Source: Gordonia terrae
Lineage (GTDB): Bacteria; Actinomycetota; Actinomycetes; Mycobacteriales; Mycobacteriaceae
Reading direction: 5' to 3'
NCBI RefSeq assembly: GCF_001698225.1
Contig: NZ_CP016594.1
Location: 5,456,001-5,520,000 of the forward strand
Length of the DNA stretch: 64,000 bases
Both the position numbers and the translations under genes were made by a program. Below are positions 50,574-57,958 of this stretch, one piece after another (positions within the stretch are counted from its first letter, which is position 1; every line of letters starts with the position of its first letter). The notes under the pieces are model-generated. The model searched no databases. It saw only the letters and a program-made list of their open reading frames with translations, and had not been told where the DNA came from.

Positions 50574-51144
50574 GCGTGTCAAACCTCTCGCAACGCTCGA
50601 TCCCACCCGACATCGAATGAGTACGACCTTGAGTCTGGTGTCGGCCCCGGTAGGCCACGTCGCGAGTCCCCGGTGTCGACGTCGTGTTTCGGTCAGTCTC
50701 TTCCTATCGGGTGGCACCGACATCGACTGTCGTGTGCGCCGAGACGGACGGAGACGCTGAGGCGTGACACTAGGACGTCTGCGACCCCGACTCAAACCGA
50801 CCTGTTGACGAATCTGGGGATCACTTGTGGAGCGTGTGTGAGTGGCCAGGGGACGCGTTGTGCACCCTTTGTGGACAACCTGAGGAATTCGGGTGTGAAC
50901 AACGCTGTTTCTGCAGCTCAGAGGGCTGACTAATTTCCACAATCAAGGAATTGGAAATCCTTTGGACTTCCTCGGCGCGTCGCCTTGCGGGCGTGTTGCG
51001 GGTGCCCGTTCAACCACCCGTGGCGAATATTCGGGTGAACATCCGGTGTGGTCTGCGTTACACCTGGCCAGACGAGGTCCCGAGCATCTTCAGTCGTGCG
51101 ACTTACCGGTGAACGCCGACGACACGCCTGCCGGGTGTGATGCA
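50574..51144. promoter_or_regulatory. Gap upstream of dnaB with DnaA-box-like sites
   Basis: No gene is seen in these 571 bases; open frames across it are GC artefacts. At 50870-50878 TGTGGACAA is a perfect complement of the actinobacterial DnaA box TTGTCCACA. TTGTGGAGC (50825), TTGTGCACC (50858-50866) and TTTCCACAA (50934-50942) are near matches. The 50780-50960 stretch is markedly AT-richer than average. It probably holds divergent promoters of dnaB and the gene at 51145. Confidence 0.55.
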
Positions 51145-51807
51145 ATGTCGATCGTGTCGAGGTTGGGGTCCAAGTCGGTCGTCGTCCGTCGCGTGGTCAC
51201 CGTGCTGGCCGCCCTGAGTGCTGCCGCCGGGCTCGCGACGGCCCCGTCGGCCGACGCCGCACCGGGTCCCTCGATGCCCGTCGAATTCGATCTGTCGCGG
51301 TATCAACCGGTCGACCCGACGACGTTCCGGTCTGTGGCCTACGTCGACAACGGGCGCTCCTTCTTCACGACCGGCCGATGGGTGTGCCAGGTCGGCCCCG
51401 GCTACCGCTACGTGGGTTGTGCGGGCCGCCCGGCGACCGCCCCGCCGAATGCCATCGGTGCGGTCATCTCCGACGACCAGCAGGGACCCTGGTGGGCGCG
51501 CACGGACCAGACCTATCGCTTCGGTCCGAAGAGCGGCTTCCGGCCGCCGCTCCTCGGCGTCGGCAAGCGGGTGACCATCGAGGGCGTCACGTGCACCGTC
51601 CCCCGCCGCGACACCGTGGCCTGCCGGACCGGCGAGCGCGCGCTGATCTTCACGCCGGCCTGGCACAAGTTCTTCTTCCCGTCGTGGGACACCCTCGGTC
51701 CGGGCAACAACGCGGTCGACCACAGCGCCAACCCGGCGCCGCGGTACCTCCCGCCCCGATTGCAGTACTGGAACCAGCTGCCTGCCAATCCGCCGGCACC
51801 GAAGTAG
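51145..51807 (+). CDS. Secreted protein of unknown function
   Basis: 220 residues from ATG 51145, chosen because it starts directly before a signal peptide: basic SRLGSKSVVVRRVV, a hydrophobic TVLAALSAAAGLATA and a cleavage region PSADAAPG. The mature protein is beta-rich with four Cys (VCQVGPGYRYVGCAG, VTCTVPRRDTVACRTG), likely two disulfides. The pattern VPRRDTVACRTGERALIFTP and AWHKFFFPSW recurs in small exported proteins of mycolic-acid bacteria. No function is known. It ends at a strong terminator shared with rplI. Confidence 0.85.
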   Translation: MSIVSRLGSKSVVVRRVVTVLAALSAAAGLATAPSADAAPGPSMPVEFDLSRYQPVDPTTFRSVAYVDNGRSFFTTGRWVCQVGPGYRYVGCAGRPATAPPNAIGAVISDDQQGPWWARTDQTYRFGPKSGFRPPLLGVGKRVTIEGVTCTVPRRDTVACRTGERALIFTPAWHKFFFPSWDTLGPGNNAVDHSANPAPRYLPPRLQYWNQLPANPPAPK

Positions 51808-51816
51808 GGACAGACG

Positions 51817-51852
51817 ACGAAGGCCGGGTGGAGATCTCCACCCGGCCTTCGT
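51817..51852. terminator. Bidirectional terminator between 51145-51807 and rplI
   Basis: A perfect 36-bp palindrome, each arm reading ACGAAGGCCGGGTGGAGA, lies between the two convergent genes. It serves the rpsF-ssb-rpsR-rplI operon on the minus strand and the secreted-protein gene on the plus strand. Confidence 0.93.
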
Positions 51853-51867
51853 GCGTGAATGCTGAGG

Positions 51868-52323
51868 TCAGCTCGCGGCGACGACGGCGAGCTGGACGGT
51901 CGCCGAGACCTGCGGGTGCAGGTTGACGACGACCGGGTAGCTACCGGTGGCCTTGATGTGCCCCTTGGGCAGCTCGACGCTGCGCTTGTCGACGGTCGGG
52001 CCGCCTGCGGTCTTGATGGCACCGGCGACATCTGCCGCGGTGACCGAACCGAAGAGCTTGCCCGAGTCGTGGGTCTTGACGTCCAGCGAGACATCGGCGA
52101 GGCCCTCGAGGGCCTGCTTCAGCTCGTTGGCGTGCTCGAGACCGCGGACCTCGCGGGCTTCCTGCGAACGGCGGATGCCCTCGACCTGCTTCTCGGCTCC
52201 GCGGGTGGCCTTGATGGCCAGGCCGCGAGGCAGCAGGTAGTTGCGGCCGTAGCCGTCCTTGACCACGACGATGTCGCCGGCTTCGCCGAGGTTCTCCACG
52301 GCGGCGGTGAGGATGAGCTTCAT
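51868..52323 (-). CDS. rplI: 50S ribosomal protein L9
   Basis: 151 residues from ATG 52321-52323. [20 protein letters not shown] and [19 protein letters not shown] are the L9 signature; a central helix and the C-terminal 23S-binding domain ([16 protein letters not shown]) follow. Length is normal. It lies 19 nt after rpsR in the rpsF-ssb-rpsR-rplI operon. It stabilises the large subunit near the L1 stalk. Confidence 0.97.
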   Translation of the reverse strand: MKLILTAAVENLGEAGDIVVVKDGYGRNYLLPRGLAIKATRGAEKQVEGIRRSQEAREVRGLEHANELKQALEGLADVSLDVKTHDSGKLFGSVTAADVAGAIKTAGGPTVDKRSVELPKGHIKATGSYPVVVNLHPQVSATVQLAVVAAS

Positions 52324-52342
52324 GTCAACTGATCCTTTCCGC

Positions 52343-52600
52343 TTATCGGCTGGTCGAGGTGAAGGGCAGCAGGGCCACCTCACGCGAGTTCTTCACTGCC
52401 ACAGCGACGTCGCGCTGATGCTGCACGCAGTTACCGGTCACGCGACGCGACCGGATCTTGCCACGGTCGGACAGGAAACGACGCAGAAGCGCGGTGTCCT
52501 TGTAGTCGATGACGGCCTTCTTGTCCTTGCAGAAGCTGCACGCCTTGGTCTTGGTGACCTTCTCGACGCGAGGCTTCCGGCTCGGCTTTGCCTTTGCCAT
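52343..52600 (-). CDS. rpsR: 30S ribosomal protein S18
   Basis: 85 residues from ATG 52598-52600. [20 protein letters not shown] and [20 protein letters not shown] are the S18 core. The CSFC pair plus Cys in GNC are present, so this is the zinc-ribbon (C+) form; an additional zinc-free paralogue may exist elsewhere in the genome. It binds 16S rRNA next to S6. Confidence 0.97.
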   Translation of the reverse strand: MAKAKPSRKPRVEKVTKTKACSFCKDKKAVIDYKDTALLRRFLSDRGKIRSRRVTGNCVQHQRDVAVAVKNSREVALLPFTSTSR

Positions 52601-52684
52601 GTGTGTGTTGCTCCAGTCAATGCTTCGGGGACGGTCGCTGCCGTTCCCGGGTGTTCGGGGCGGGTGATCGTGCCCCGAGCGCTA

Positions 52685-53209
52685 TCAGAAAGGTGGTTCG
52701 TCGTCCCCGCCGCCGAACGATCCCCCGCTGTTGCTGGCAGGCGCGCTGCCCCAGGGATCGTCGGCAACCTGCTGGTTCGAGTTCCCGCCGCCGCGGCTAC
52801 CGCCGCCGCCACCGGACCCGAATCCGCCGCCACCACCGCCACCGCGCGAGGCGCGGTTGACCTTGGCGGTGGCATACCGCAGGGAGGGGCCGATCTCGTC
52901 GACCTCGAGTTCCACGACCGTGCGTCGTTCGCCCTCTTTGGTTTCGTAGGACCGCTGCTTGAGCCGTCCCTGCACGATCACCCGGGATCCCTTGGTCAGG
53001 CTCTCGGTCACGTTCTCCGCGGCGTCGCGCCAGATGTTGCAGCGGAGGAACAGCGCTTCGCCGTCCTTCCACTCATTGGTCTGGCGGTCGAAGGTGCGCG
53101 GAGTGGAAGCCACCGTGAAGTTGGCAACCGCTGCGCCCGACGGCGTGAACCGCAGTTCCGGGTCGGCGGTGAGGTTGCCGATGACGGTGATGACCGTGTC
53201 GCCTGCCAT
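52685..53209 (-). CDS. ssb: Single-stranded DNA-binding protein
   Basis: 174 residues from ATG 53207-53209 ([19 protein letters not shown]). The OB-fold occupies about 1-115 ([38 protein letters not shown]). A Gly/Ser/Asn-rich linker follows and the chain ends DDEPPF, the acidic tip that recruits repair and replication proteins. A frame to 53284 upstream is not conserved. It coats single-stranded DNA and lies between rpsF and rpsR as in most actinobacteria. Confidence 0.97.
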   Translation of the reverse strand: MAGDTVITVIGNLTADPELRFTPSGAAVANFTVASTPRTFDRQTNEWKDGEALFLRCNIWRDAAENVTESLTKGSRVIVQGRLKQRSYETKEGERRTVVELEVDEIGPSLRYATAKVNRASRGGGGGGGFGSGGGGGSRGGGNSNQQVADDPWGSAPASNSGGSFGGGDDEPPF

Positions 53210-53333
53210 GTGTTTCCCCTTGGGTCGTGTGGTGGGCACTCGCTGATCGACATGCACCGGGTTGTGTTGAACTGTCGGGTCCAACCCTAGAACCCGGTAC
53301 CGACGTGTTCAGACGATCAAGAAAGCCTGTGGA

Positions 53334-53615
53334 TTACTTCCGCAGGACCTTGGTGCGCAGAACCGACTCGTTCAGCTTCAGCTGACGATCGAGCTCGGTG
53401 ACCGTGGCGGGCTCGGCGTTGAGATCGATGACGGCGTAGATGCCCTCGTTGTGCTTGAGGATCTCGTAGGCAAGACGGCGCTTGCCCCAGATGTCGACGC
53501 CGTCCACCGAACCGCCATCCTTGCGGACAACATTGAGGAAAGTATCGAGTGAGGGTGCGACGGTGCGCTCGTCCAGATTCGGATCGAGGATGACCATCAA
53601 TTCGTAGTGACGCAT
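53334..53615 (-). CDS. rpsF: 30S ribosomal protein S6
   Basis: 93 residues from ATG 53613-53615. [17 protein letters not shown] and [20 protein letters not shown] are the S6 signature. It is the first gene of the rpsF-ssb-rpsR-rplI operon; its upstream gap (53616-53782) is divergent from the GT87-type gene and must hold the operon promoter. It pairs with S18 on the 30S platform. Confidence 0.96.
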   Translation of the reverse strand: MRHYELMVILDPNLDERTVAPSLDTFLNVVRKDGGSVDGVDIWGKRRLAYEILKHNEGIYAVIDLNAEPATVTELDRQLKLNESVLRTKVLRK

Positions 53616-53782
53616 AAGACCACATCACCTCCTATGGGCTAGGTCGGCCACGGACTGTCCGTGGCAGGAGGGTCGCCTGCGTCGGCAACCGGTCCAAGAT
53701 ACATGACCTGCCCGTTCGCAGTGAAATCCGTGGTCACGGGTCGCTGCGGCGACGTCCTGCCGGACCACCTACGCTGTTGCCC

Positions 53783-55267
53783 ATGTCGGAGCGGCGGACA
53801 ACCCCGGGAAGGTGGTCCGCACGGTTGTCCGGCCGTGGCGAGACGGCCGTCATCGTTCTGGTCTCGGTGCTGGCGACCGCGGCCACGATGTTCTGGAGCT
53901 TCCAGGCCAAGCTCCGGTGCGGCGGCGCCCCCTTCGACGCGTTCGGGCGCAGCGACAACTGGCCGACGGGTGATCCCGACGCGGTGATCCCCTGCTACTC
54001 GGACCTGATCTACCTGTGGCTCGGCCGCGACATCAACACCCACGTCTTCCCCTACATCCACGGCGGGATCGCCTCCGACGGCACCCTGTTCGGCGGTGTC
54101 GTCGAGTACCCGGTGCTCTCCGGCGTGCTCATGTTCTTGGGCGCGACCGGGGCCGACACCGACACCGACTTCTTCATCCAGTCCGCACTCCTGTTGGCGC
54201 CGTTCGGTTTCGCGATCACGGTGATGCTCGCGCTGATGGTCCGATGGTGGGCGTTGCTCTGGGCCGCGACACCCCCGCTGGTGCTGTACTCCTTCCACAA
54301 CTGGGAACTGCCGGTTGTCGCGACGGCCGTCGGGGCGGTCGCCGTGATGGCCTGGGGCGCATCTGTCCAGCCCGGTACAGGTCGACGACGGCTGCCGCTC
54401 CGCACGTCCGCGGCCATCGCGGCAGTCCTGCTCGCGGTCGGCTTCTGCCTCAAGCTCTACCCCGGCATCTTCGTATTGCCGCTCGCCGCATACGTTCTCA
54501 CCCGCGGCGCCGGTGGTGCACGCACCGGCGGGCAACGACGGCGCGGTGGAAGCGGCCTGGACTGGACGGGCGCCGGTTGGGTTGGCGGCGCCGCCGTCGT
54601 GACGGTGGCCGCGATCCAGTTGCCGTTCATGGTCCTCGGATTCGACGGATGGAAGGCGGCACTGTCCTTCCAGGGCCGCCGCCGAGCCGACGTCGACACC
54701 AATTCCATCTGGTACTGGGGGCTGCGGTACCTCACCGGGACCGGAGACACTTACAACTCCGTGGTCAGCGTGCTGTCCCCGCTGCTGATCCTTGCCTCGT
54801 TCGCGGTGGCGATGTACCTCGGGTGGCGCCGGTTCGAGCGCGTCGGCATCTTCCCGTGGATCGGCGTGAGCGGCGCGATGCTGGCGGGTTTCATGCTGTT
54901 CCACAAGGTGCACTCGCCGCAGTACACGCTCTGGATTCTGCCGTTCTTCGTTCTCATGAAGGTGCGCTGGCCGGTGATCCTGACCTATCTCCTCGCCGAC
55001 CTCGCCCTCGACCTGACGATCTTCCGCCTGTTCCCGATCCGGGATGCCGGCGATCCGCTGCCATGGTGGATCGTCACCGGCGTCGCCGGTTCGGTGTGGG
55101 TGCACGCGGTTCTGCTCGCCTACCTGATCGTGACCTTCGTGGGCACCCCGCTCCGTGAGCCGTTGGCTGTCCGAATGGCCGCACGGGTTCCCGGTGCCGT
55201 CGACCCGTCCTCCGACGGGGAGCGGTTCCGTTCACCGCGCGACACGATCACGAGAGGTTCGGCATGA
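53783..55267 (+). CDS. GT87/DUF2029-type polyprenol-linked glycosyltransferase, membrane
   Basis: 494 residues from ATG 53783; a TTG six bases upstream is an alternative. About ten hydrophobic spans are visible. HKVHSPQYTLWILPFFVLM is the SPQ-Y-WLLP motif of the family, which includes mannosyltransferases such as PimE. An Asp-rich first loop (NTHVFPYIHGGIASDGTLFG) probably holds the catalytic Asp. It is divergent from rpsF and followed by an overlapping GNAT gene. It should add a mannose or arabinose to a lipid acceptor in cell-wall synthesis; the exact acceptor is unknown. Confidence 0.9.
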   Translation: MSERRTTPGRWSARLSGRGETAVIVLVSVLATAATMFWSFQAKLRCGGAPFDAFGRSDNWPTGDPDAVIPCYSDLIYLWLGRDINTHVFPYIHGGIASDGTLFGGVVEYPVLSGVLMFLGATGADTDTDFFIQSALLLAPFGFAITVMLALMVRWWALLWAATPPLVLYSFHNWELPVVATAVGAVAVMAWGASVQPGTGRRRLPLRTSAAIAAVLLAVGFCLKLYPGIFVLPLAAYVLTRGAGGARTGGQRRRGGSGLDWTGAGWVGGAAVVTVAAIQLPFMVLGFDGWKAALSFQGRRRADVDTNSIWYWGLRYLTGTGDTYNSVVSVLSPLLILASFAVAMYLGWRRFERVGIFPWIGVSGAMLAGFMLFHKVHSPQYTLWILPFFVLMKVRWPVILTYLLADLALDLTIFRLFPIRDAGDPLPWWIVTGVAGSVWVHAVLLAYLIVTFVGTPLREPLAVRMAARVPGAVDPSSDGERFRSPRDTITRGSA

Positions 55268-55836
55268 GTACATGGTTGGCGACCGGCCCACTGGTGCACG
55301 ATCGGGTCACCCTGCGGCCGATCGGCATCGAGGACATCGGACCGTTGGCGCGCGTCGTCGACGACCCCGCCCTCTTCCGGTGGGTTCCGGGCGTGCCGAC
55401 CGACGAGGACAGTGCGCGCCGGTACGTCCGGTCGGCTCTCGACTCACGCGTCGCCTTCACCGTCGTCGACAACGCCGACGGCAGCGTGGTCGGGTCGACG
55501 AGTTACTACGAGATCGACGAGACCAATCGGTCCGCGTGCATCGGTTACACGTTCTACAGCGAACGCGTCCAGGGGACCGCGGTGAATCCCACCGCCAAGT
55601 TCCTGTTGATGCGCCACGCATTCGAGGACTGCGGCGCCGTCCGCCTCACCTGGCACACCCATGAGCTGAACGCTCAGTCGCGCGCTGCGATCTCGAAGCT
55701 GGGTGCGAGCTTCGAGGGTCTGCTGCGCAAGCACCGCCGATTCGGTGACGGCTGGCGCACGACCGCCCTGTACGCCATGACCGATGACGATTGGCCCGCG
55801 GCCAGAGATCGCCTGCTGCAGCGGATCACCGTCTGA
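55264..55836 (+). CDS. GNAT-family N-acetyltransferase (RimJ/RimL-like)
   Basis: 190 residues from ATG 55264, overlapping the GT87 stop in an ATGA. VTLRPIGIEDIGPLARVVDD opens the GNAT fold and CIGYTFYSERVQGTAVNPTA carries the pyrophosphate-binding V-Q-G-T loop, followed by LTWHTHELNAQSRAAISKLG. These enzymes acetylate N-terminal amino groups of proteins or small amines using acetyl-CoA. No target is evident. It converges with the 135-residue protein at 55844. Confidence 0.92.
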   Translation: MSTWLATGPLVHDRVTLRPIGIEDIGPLARVVDDPALFRWVPGVPTDEDSARRYVRSALDSRVAFTVVDNADGSVVGSTSYYEIDETNRSACIGYTFYSERVQGTAVNPTAKFLLMRHAFEDCGAVRLTWHTHELNAQSRAAISKLGASFEGLLRKHRRFGDGWRTTALYAMTDDDWPAARDRLLQRITV

Positions 55837-55843
55837 GCGAGAC

Positions 55844-56251
55844 CTACGGGTTCTTGGTGTGTTTTGAATGTCCCCGGGTGCGCCGATCTTCTTTCATCCG
55901 CGCCTCGTGCACGTGCCGCTCGCCGTCGGTCAGATCGGCTCGCACCCGGTCGACGTACTCGCGCAACGGGCCCCAGTAGGTGTCGTCGAATTCCTCGACG
56001 ACCTGGAACGTCCAGCGCCCCTCCAGCACATTGCGGCCCACCAGTTCGGTGGACAGCTCATCGGCGAACTCGGCATGGCCCGCCTCGCGGAGTTCGTCGA
56101 CGGCCTCCCCCAGCAGCAGATCGCCACGCCCGATGAGCTGATGGAACGAGTAGAGGTGGCCGCGGGCGCGCTCGATGTACTCCAGCGCCTCCCCCACCTT
56201 GCCGACCGCCTCCGCGGTGTCGTCCGAGATGTGTGGTGCGGTATCCGACAT
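55844..56251 (-). CDS. Conserved actinobacterial protein of unknown function
   Basis: 135 residues from ATG 56249-56251. It is highly charged and helical, with EALEYIERARGHLYSFHQLI, EFADELSTELVGRNVLEGRW and TWTFQ-type VVEEFDDTYWGPLREYV, and a basic, His-rich C-terminus. No domain is recognised by me. Location between the GNAT gene and the second GT87-type gene in a cell-wall neighbourhood suggests co-conservation with ponA in mycolic-acid bacteria. It lies 45 nt upstream of the GT87 stop on the same strand. Confidence 0.85.
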   Translation of the reverse strand: MSDTAPHISDDTAEAVGKVGEALEYIERARGHLYSFHQLIGRGDLLLGEAVDELREAGHAEFADELSTELVGRNVLEGRWTFQVVEEFDDTYWGPLREYVDRVRADLTDGERHVHEARMKEDRRTRGHSKHTKNP

Positions 56252-56296
56252 GACCGGTCAGTACCCAGGGACGCGGTCACCCAATCGTCAGGAGAC

Positions 56297-57958
56297 CTAG
56301 AACGTGCATGACCGCTGACCGACCACCGGTTCCGGTTCTCGCGCTGTGTCTGCCGTCCTGGTCGTCGGCGACCGTCGACCGATCCGGTCCGGCGCGCCGT
56401 CGAGGACGCCGCCCGCCGGATCGTCGTACCACTTTCCACCGTTCCCGTGACGGACCAGATCGTCACGTGGGTGCCAGATCTGCCACAGGACGACGGCGCA
56501 GAGTGCGAGCACCATCAGTCCGCGGAGCACCACAGCAGCGGTGAACCACTGGTCCGGGAGCCAACGACGTTCGGCATCGAGGAACAGACTCATCCGCGGC
56601 ACCCAGATGAGCGCGTCGATCGCCATCCAGGCCAGCAGCAGGCGAGCGTGTGGAATGGCAAGTACCGCAAGCGGAACCAGCCACAACGAATACTGCGGAC
56701 TCCACACCTTGTTCACCAGCAGGAAGCCGGCCACGGCGAGGAACGCCAACTGCGCGACACGAGGCCGGTACGGCGCCAGGACACCGATCGCGGCCACCGC
56801 GGCGATCACGACCACGGTCAACCCCACCGACAGCGCATTCAGATAGCCGGTGTTCCAGGTGAAACCGGCGGCGTCGGCGACGACCCGGTAGATCGTGTCG
56901 GGGTCCGCGGACCGGTCGCCGTTGAACCGGAAGAACTCCCACCACCCCGACGGGTACGGGATCAGGATCGGCAGATTCACCGCGAGCCAGGCGGCGATCG
57001 CGGTCGCGGCCGCGACGCCGAACTCGCGGACCTTCCCGGTTCGCAGGCACAGCGCGCCCAGCACCACCAGCAGCAGCGCCGGATACAGCTTGGCCGCGGC
57101 GCCGAGTCCGATGAAGACACCCGCCAGCCAGAAGCGCTCCCGCGACCAGGCCAGCAGCGCGACCGCCACCGCCGCGGTGGCGATGGCGTCGAAGTTGGTG
57201 AACGCATGCACGAAGACGAGCGGGGACAACGCGGCCAGCCACACCGACCACATGCGGGTTCGCGCGGTGAGCGCGGTGGCCCAGATGGTCACCAACCAGA
57301 ATGCCGCCAGTCCCAACGCGACGATCGTGAAGAACAGCACGACGTCGAGCGCCCCGGGCACGCCCCAGTGGGTCTCGGCCCAGAGCCACCCCTGGGTCAG
57401 CTGCGCCGCGCCGTACATGAACATCCCGGTGAGGACCGGGTACTCCATGTACCGCTTGATGGTCTGTCCCGCGGAGTCCTCCTGGAGCCAGAAGTCCCGG
57501 TAGGGCAGCGCGCCCTGGTTGAGCCGCTCGGCGCCGAACAGGCTGATGACGTCGGAGTAGCAGAGGTTGGTGAACTGGCGCTGATCGTCCCAGTCGAGCC
57601 GCATCTCCGCGCCCGCGGTGGTGCCGCCGTCGGCCGGTGCCTGTTGCAGGCAGGCGGCTTTGCCGAACCATCCGAGTGCGAGTCCGCACAGCGCCAGGAC
57701 GAAGAGCACCCGCAGGGGTGTCAGATGTCGGGTCCGGCCGATGACAGCGTGTGCTCCCACCGGTCCACCGACGAGCGAACTCGCCTCGCGCACCATGCCG
57801 TCCGTGCGTGTCGGCAGGATCCGCGCGTCGTCGACACGCTGATCACTCGCAAGGGGTGCAGGGCTGTCCCAGACGGGGTCGGGGCCGCTCGCCGCGGAGT
57901 CGGCCGCCGGATCCGGGTCAGCCGATGGGCGGTTCAGGGACTCCTCCGCCTCCGTCAC
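56297..57958 (-). CDS. GT87/DUF2029-type polyprenol-linked glycosyltransferase, membrane (second copy)
   Basis: About 553 residues if started at GTG 57956-57958, which overlaps the ponA end by 41 nt; a frame to 58054 is possible and the true start is uncertain. A charged cytoplasmic tail precedes about ten hydrophobic spans. NKVWSPQYSLWLVPLAVLA is the SPQ-Y-WL-P motif shared with the copy at 53783, and the loop DVISLFGAERLNQGALPYRD lies where the catalytic Asp is expected. It is co-transcribed with ponA, so a role in envelope polysaccharide or glycolipid synthesis is likely. Confidence 0.85.
   Translation of the reverse strand: MTEAEESLNRPSADPDPAADSAASGPDPVWDSPAPLASDQRVDDARILPTRTDGMVREASSLVGGPVGAHAVIGRTRHLTPLRVLFVLALCGLALGWFGKAACLQQAPADGGTTAGAEMRLDWDDQRQFTNLCYSDVISLFGAERLNQGALPYRDFWLQEDSAGQTIKRYMEYPVLTGMFMYGAAQLTQGWLWAETHWGVPGALDVVLFFTIVALGLAAFWLVTIWATALTARTRMWSVWLAALSPLVFVHAFTNFDAIATAAVAVALLAWSRERFWLAGVFIGLGAAAKLYPALLLVVLGALCLRTGKVREFGVAAATAIAAWLAVNLPILIPYPSGWWEFFRFNGDRSADPDTIYRVVADAAGFTWNTGYLNALSVGLTVVVIAAVAAIGVLAPYRPRVAQLAFLAVAGFLLVNKVWSPQYSLWLVPLAVLAIPHARLLLAWMAIDALIWVPRMSLFLDAERRWLPDQWFTAAVVLRGLMVLALCAVVLWQIWHPRDDLVRHGNGGKWYDDPAGGVLDGAPDRIGRRSPTTRTADTAREPEPVVGQRSCTF

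Noticed and set aside
48570..50933. A 787-codon open frame antisense to dnaB
   Set aside because: dnaB is unambiguous on the minus strand; the antisense frame has no conserved segment.
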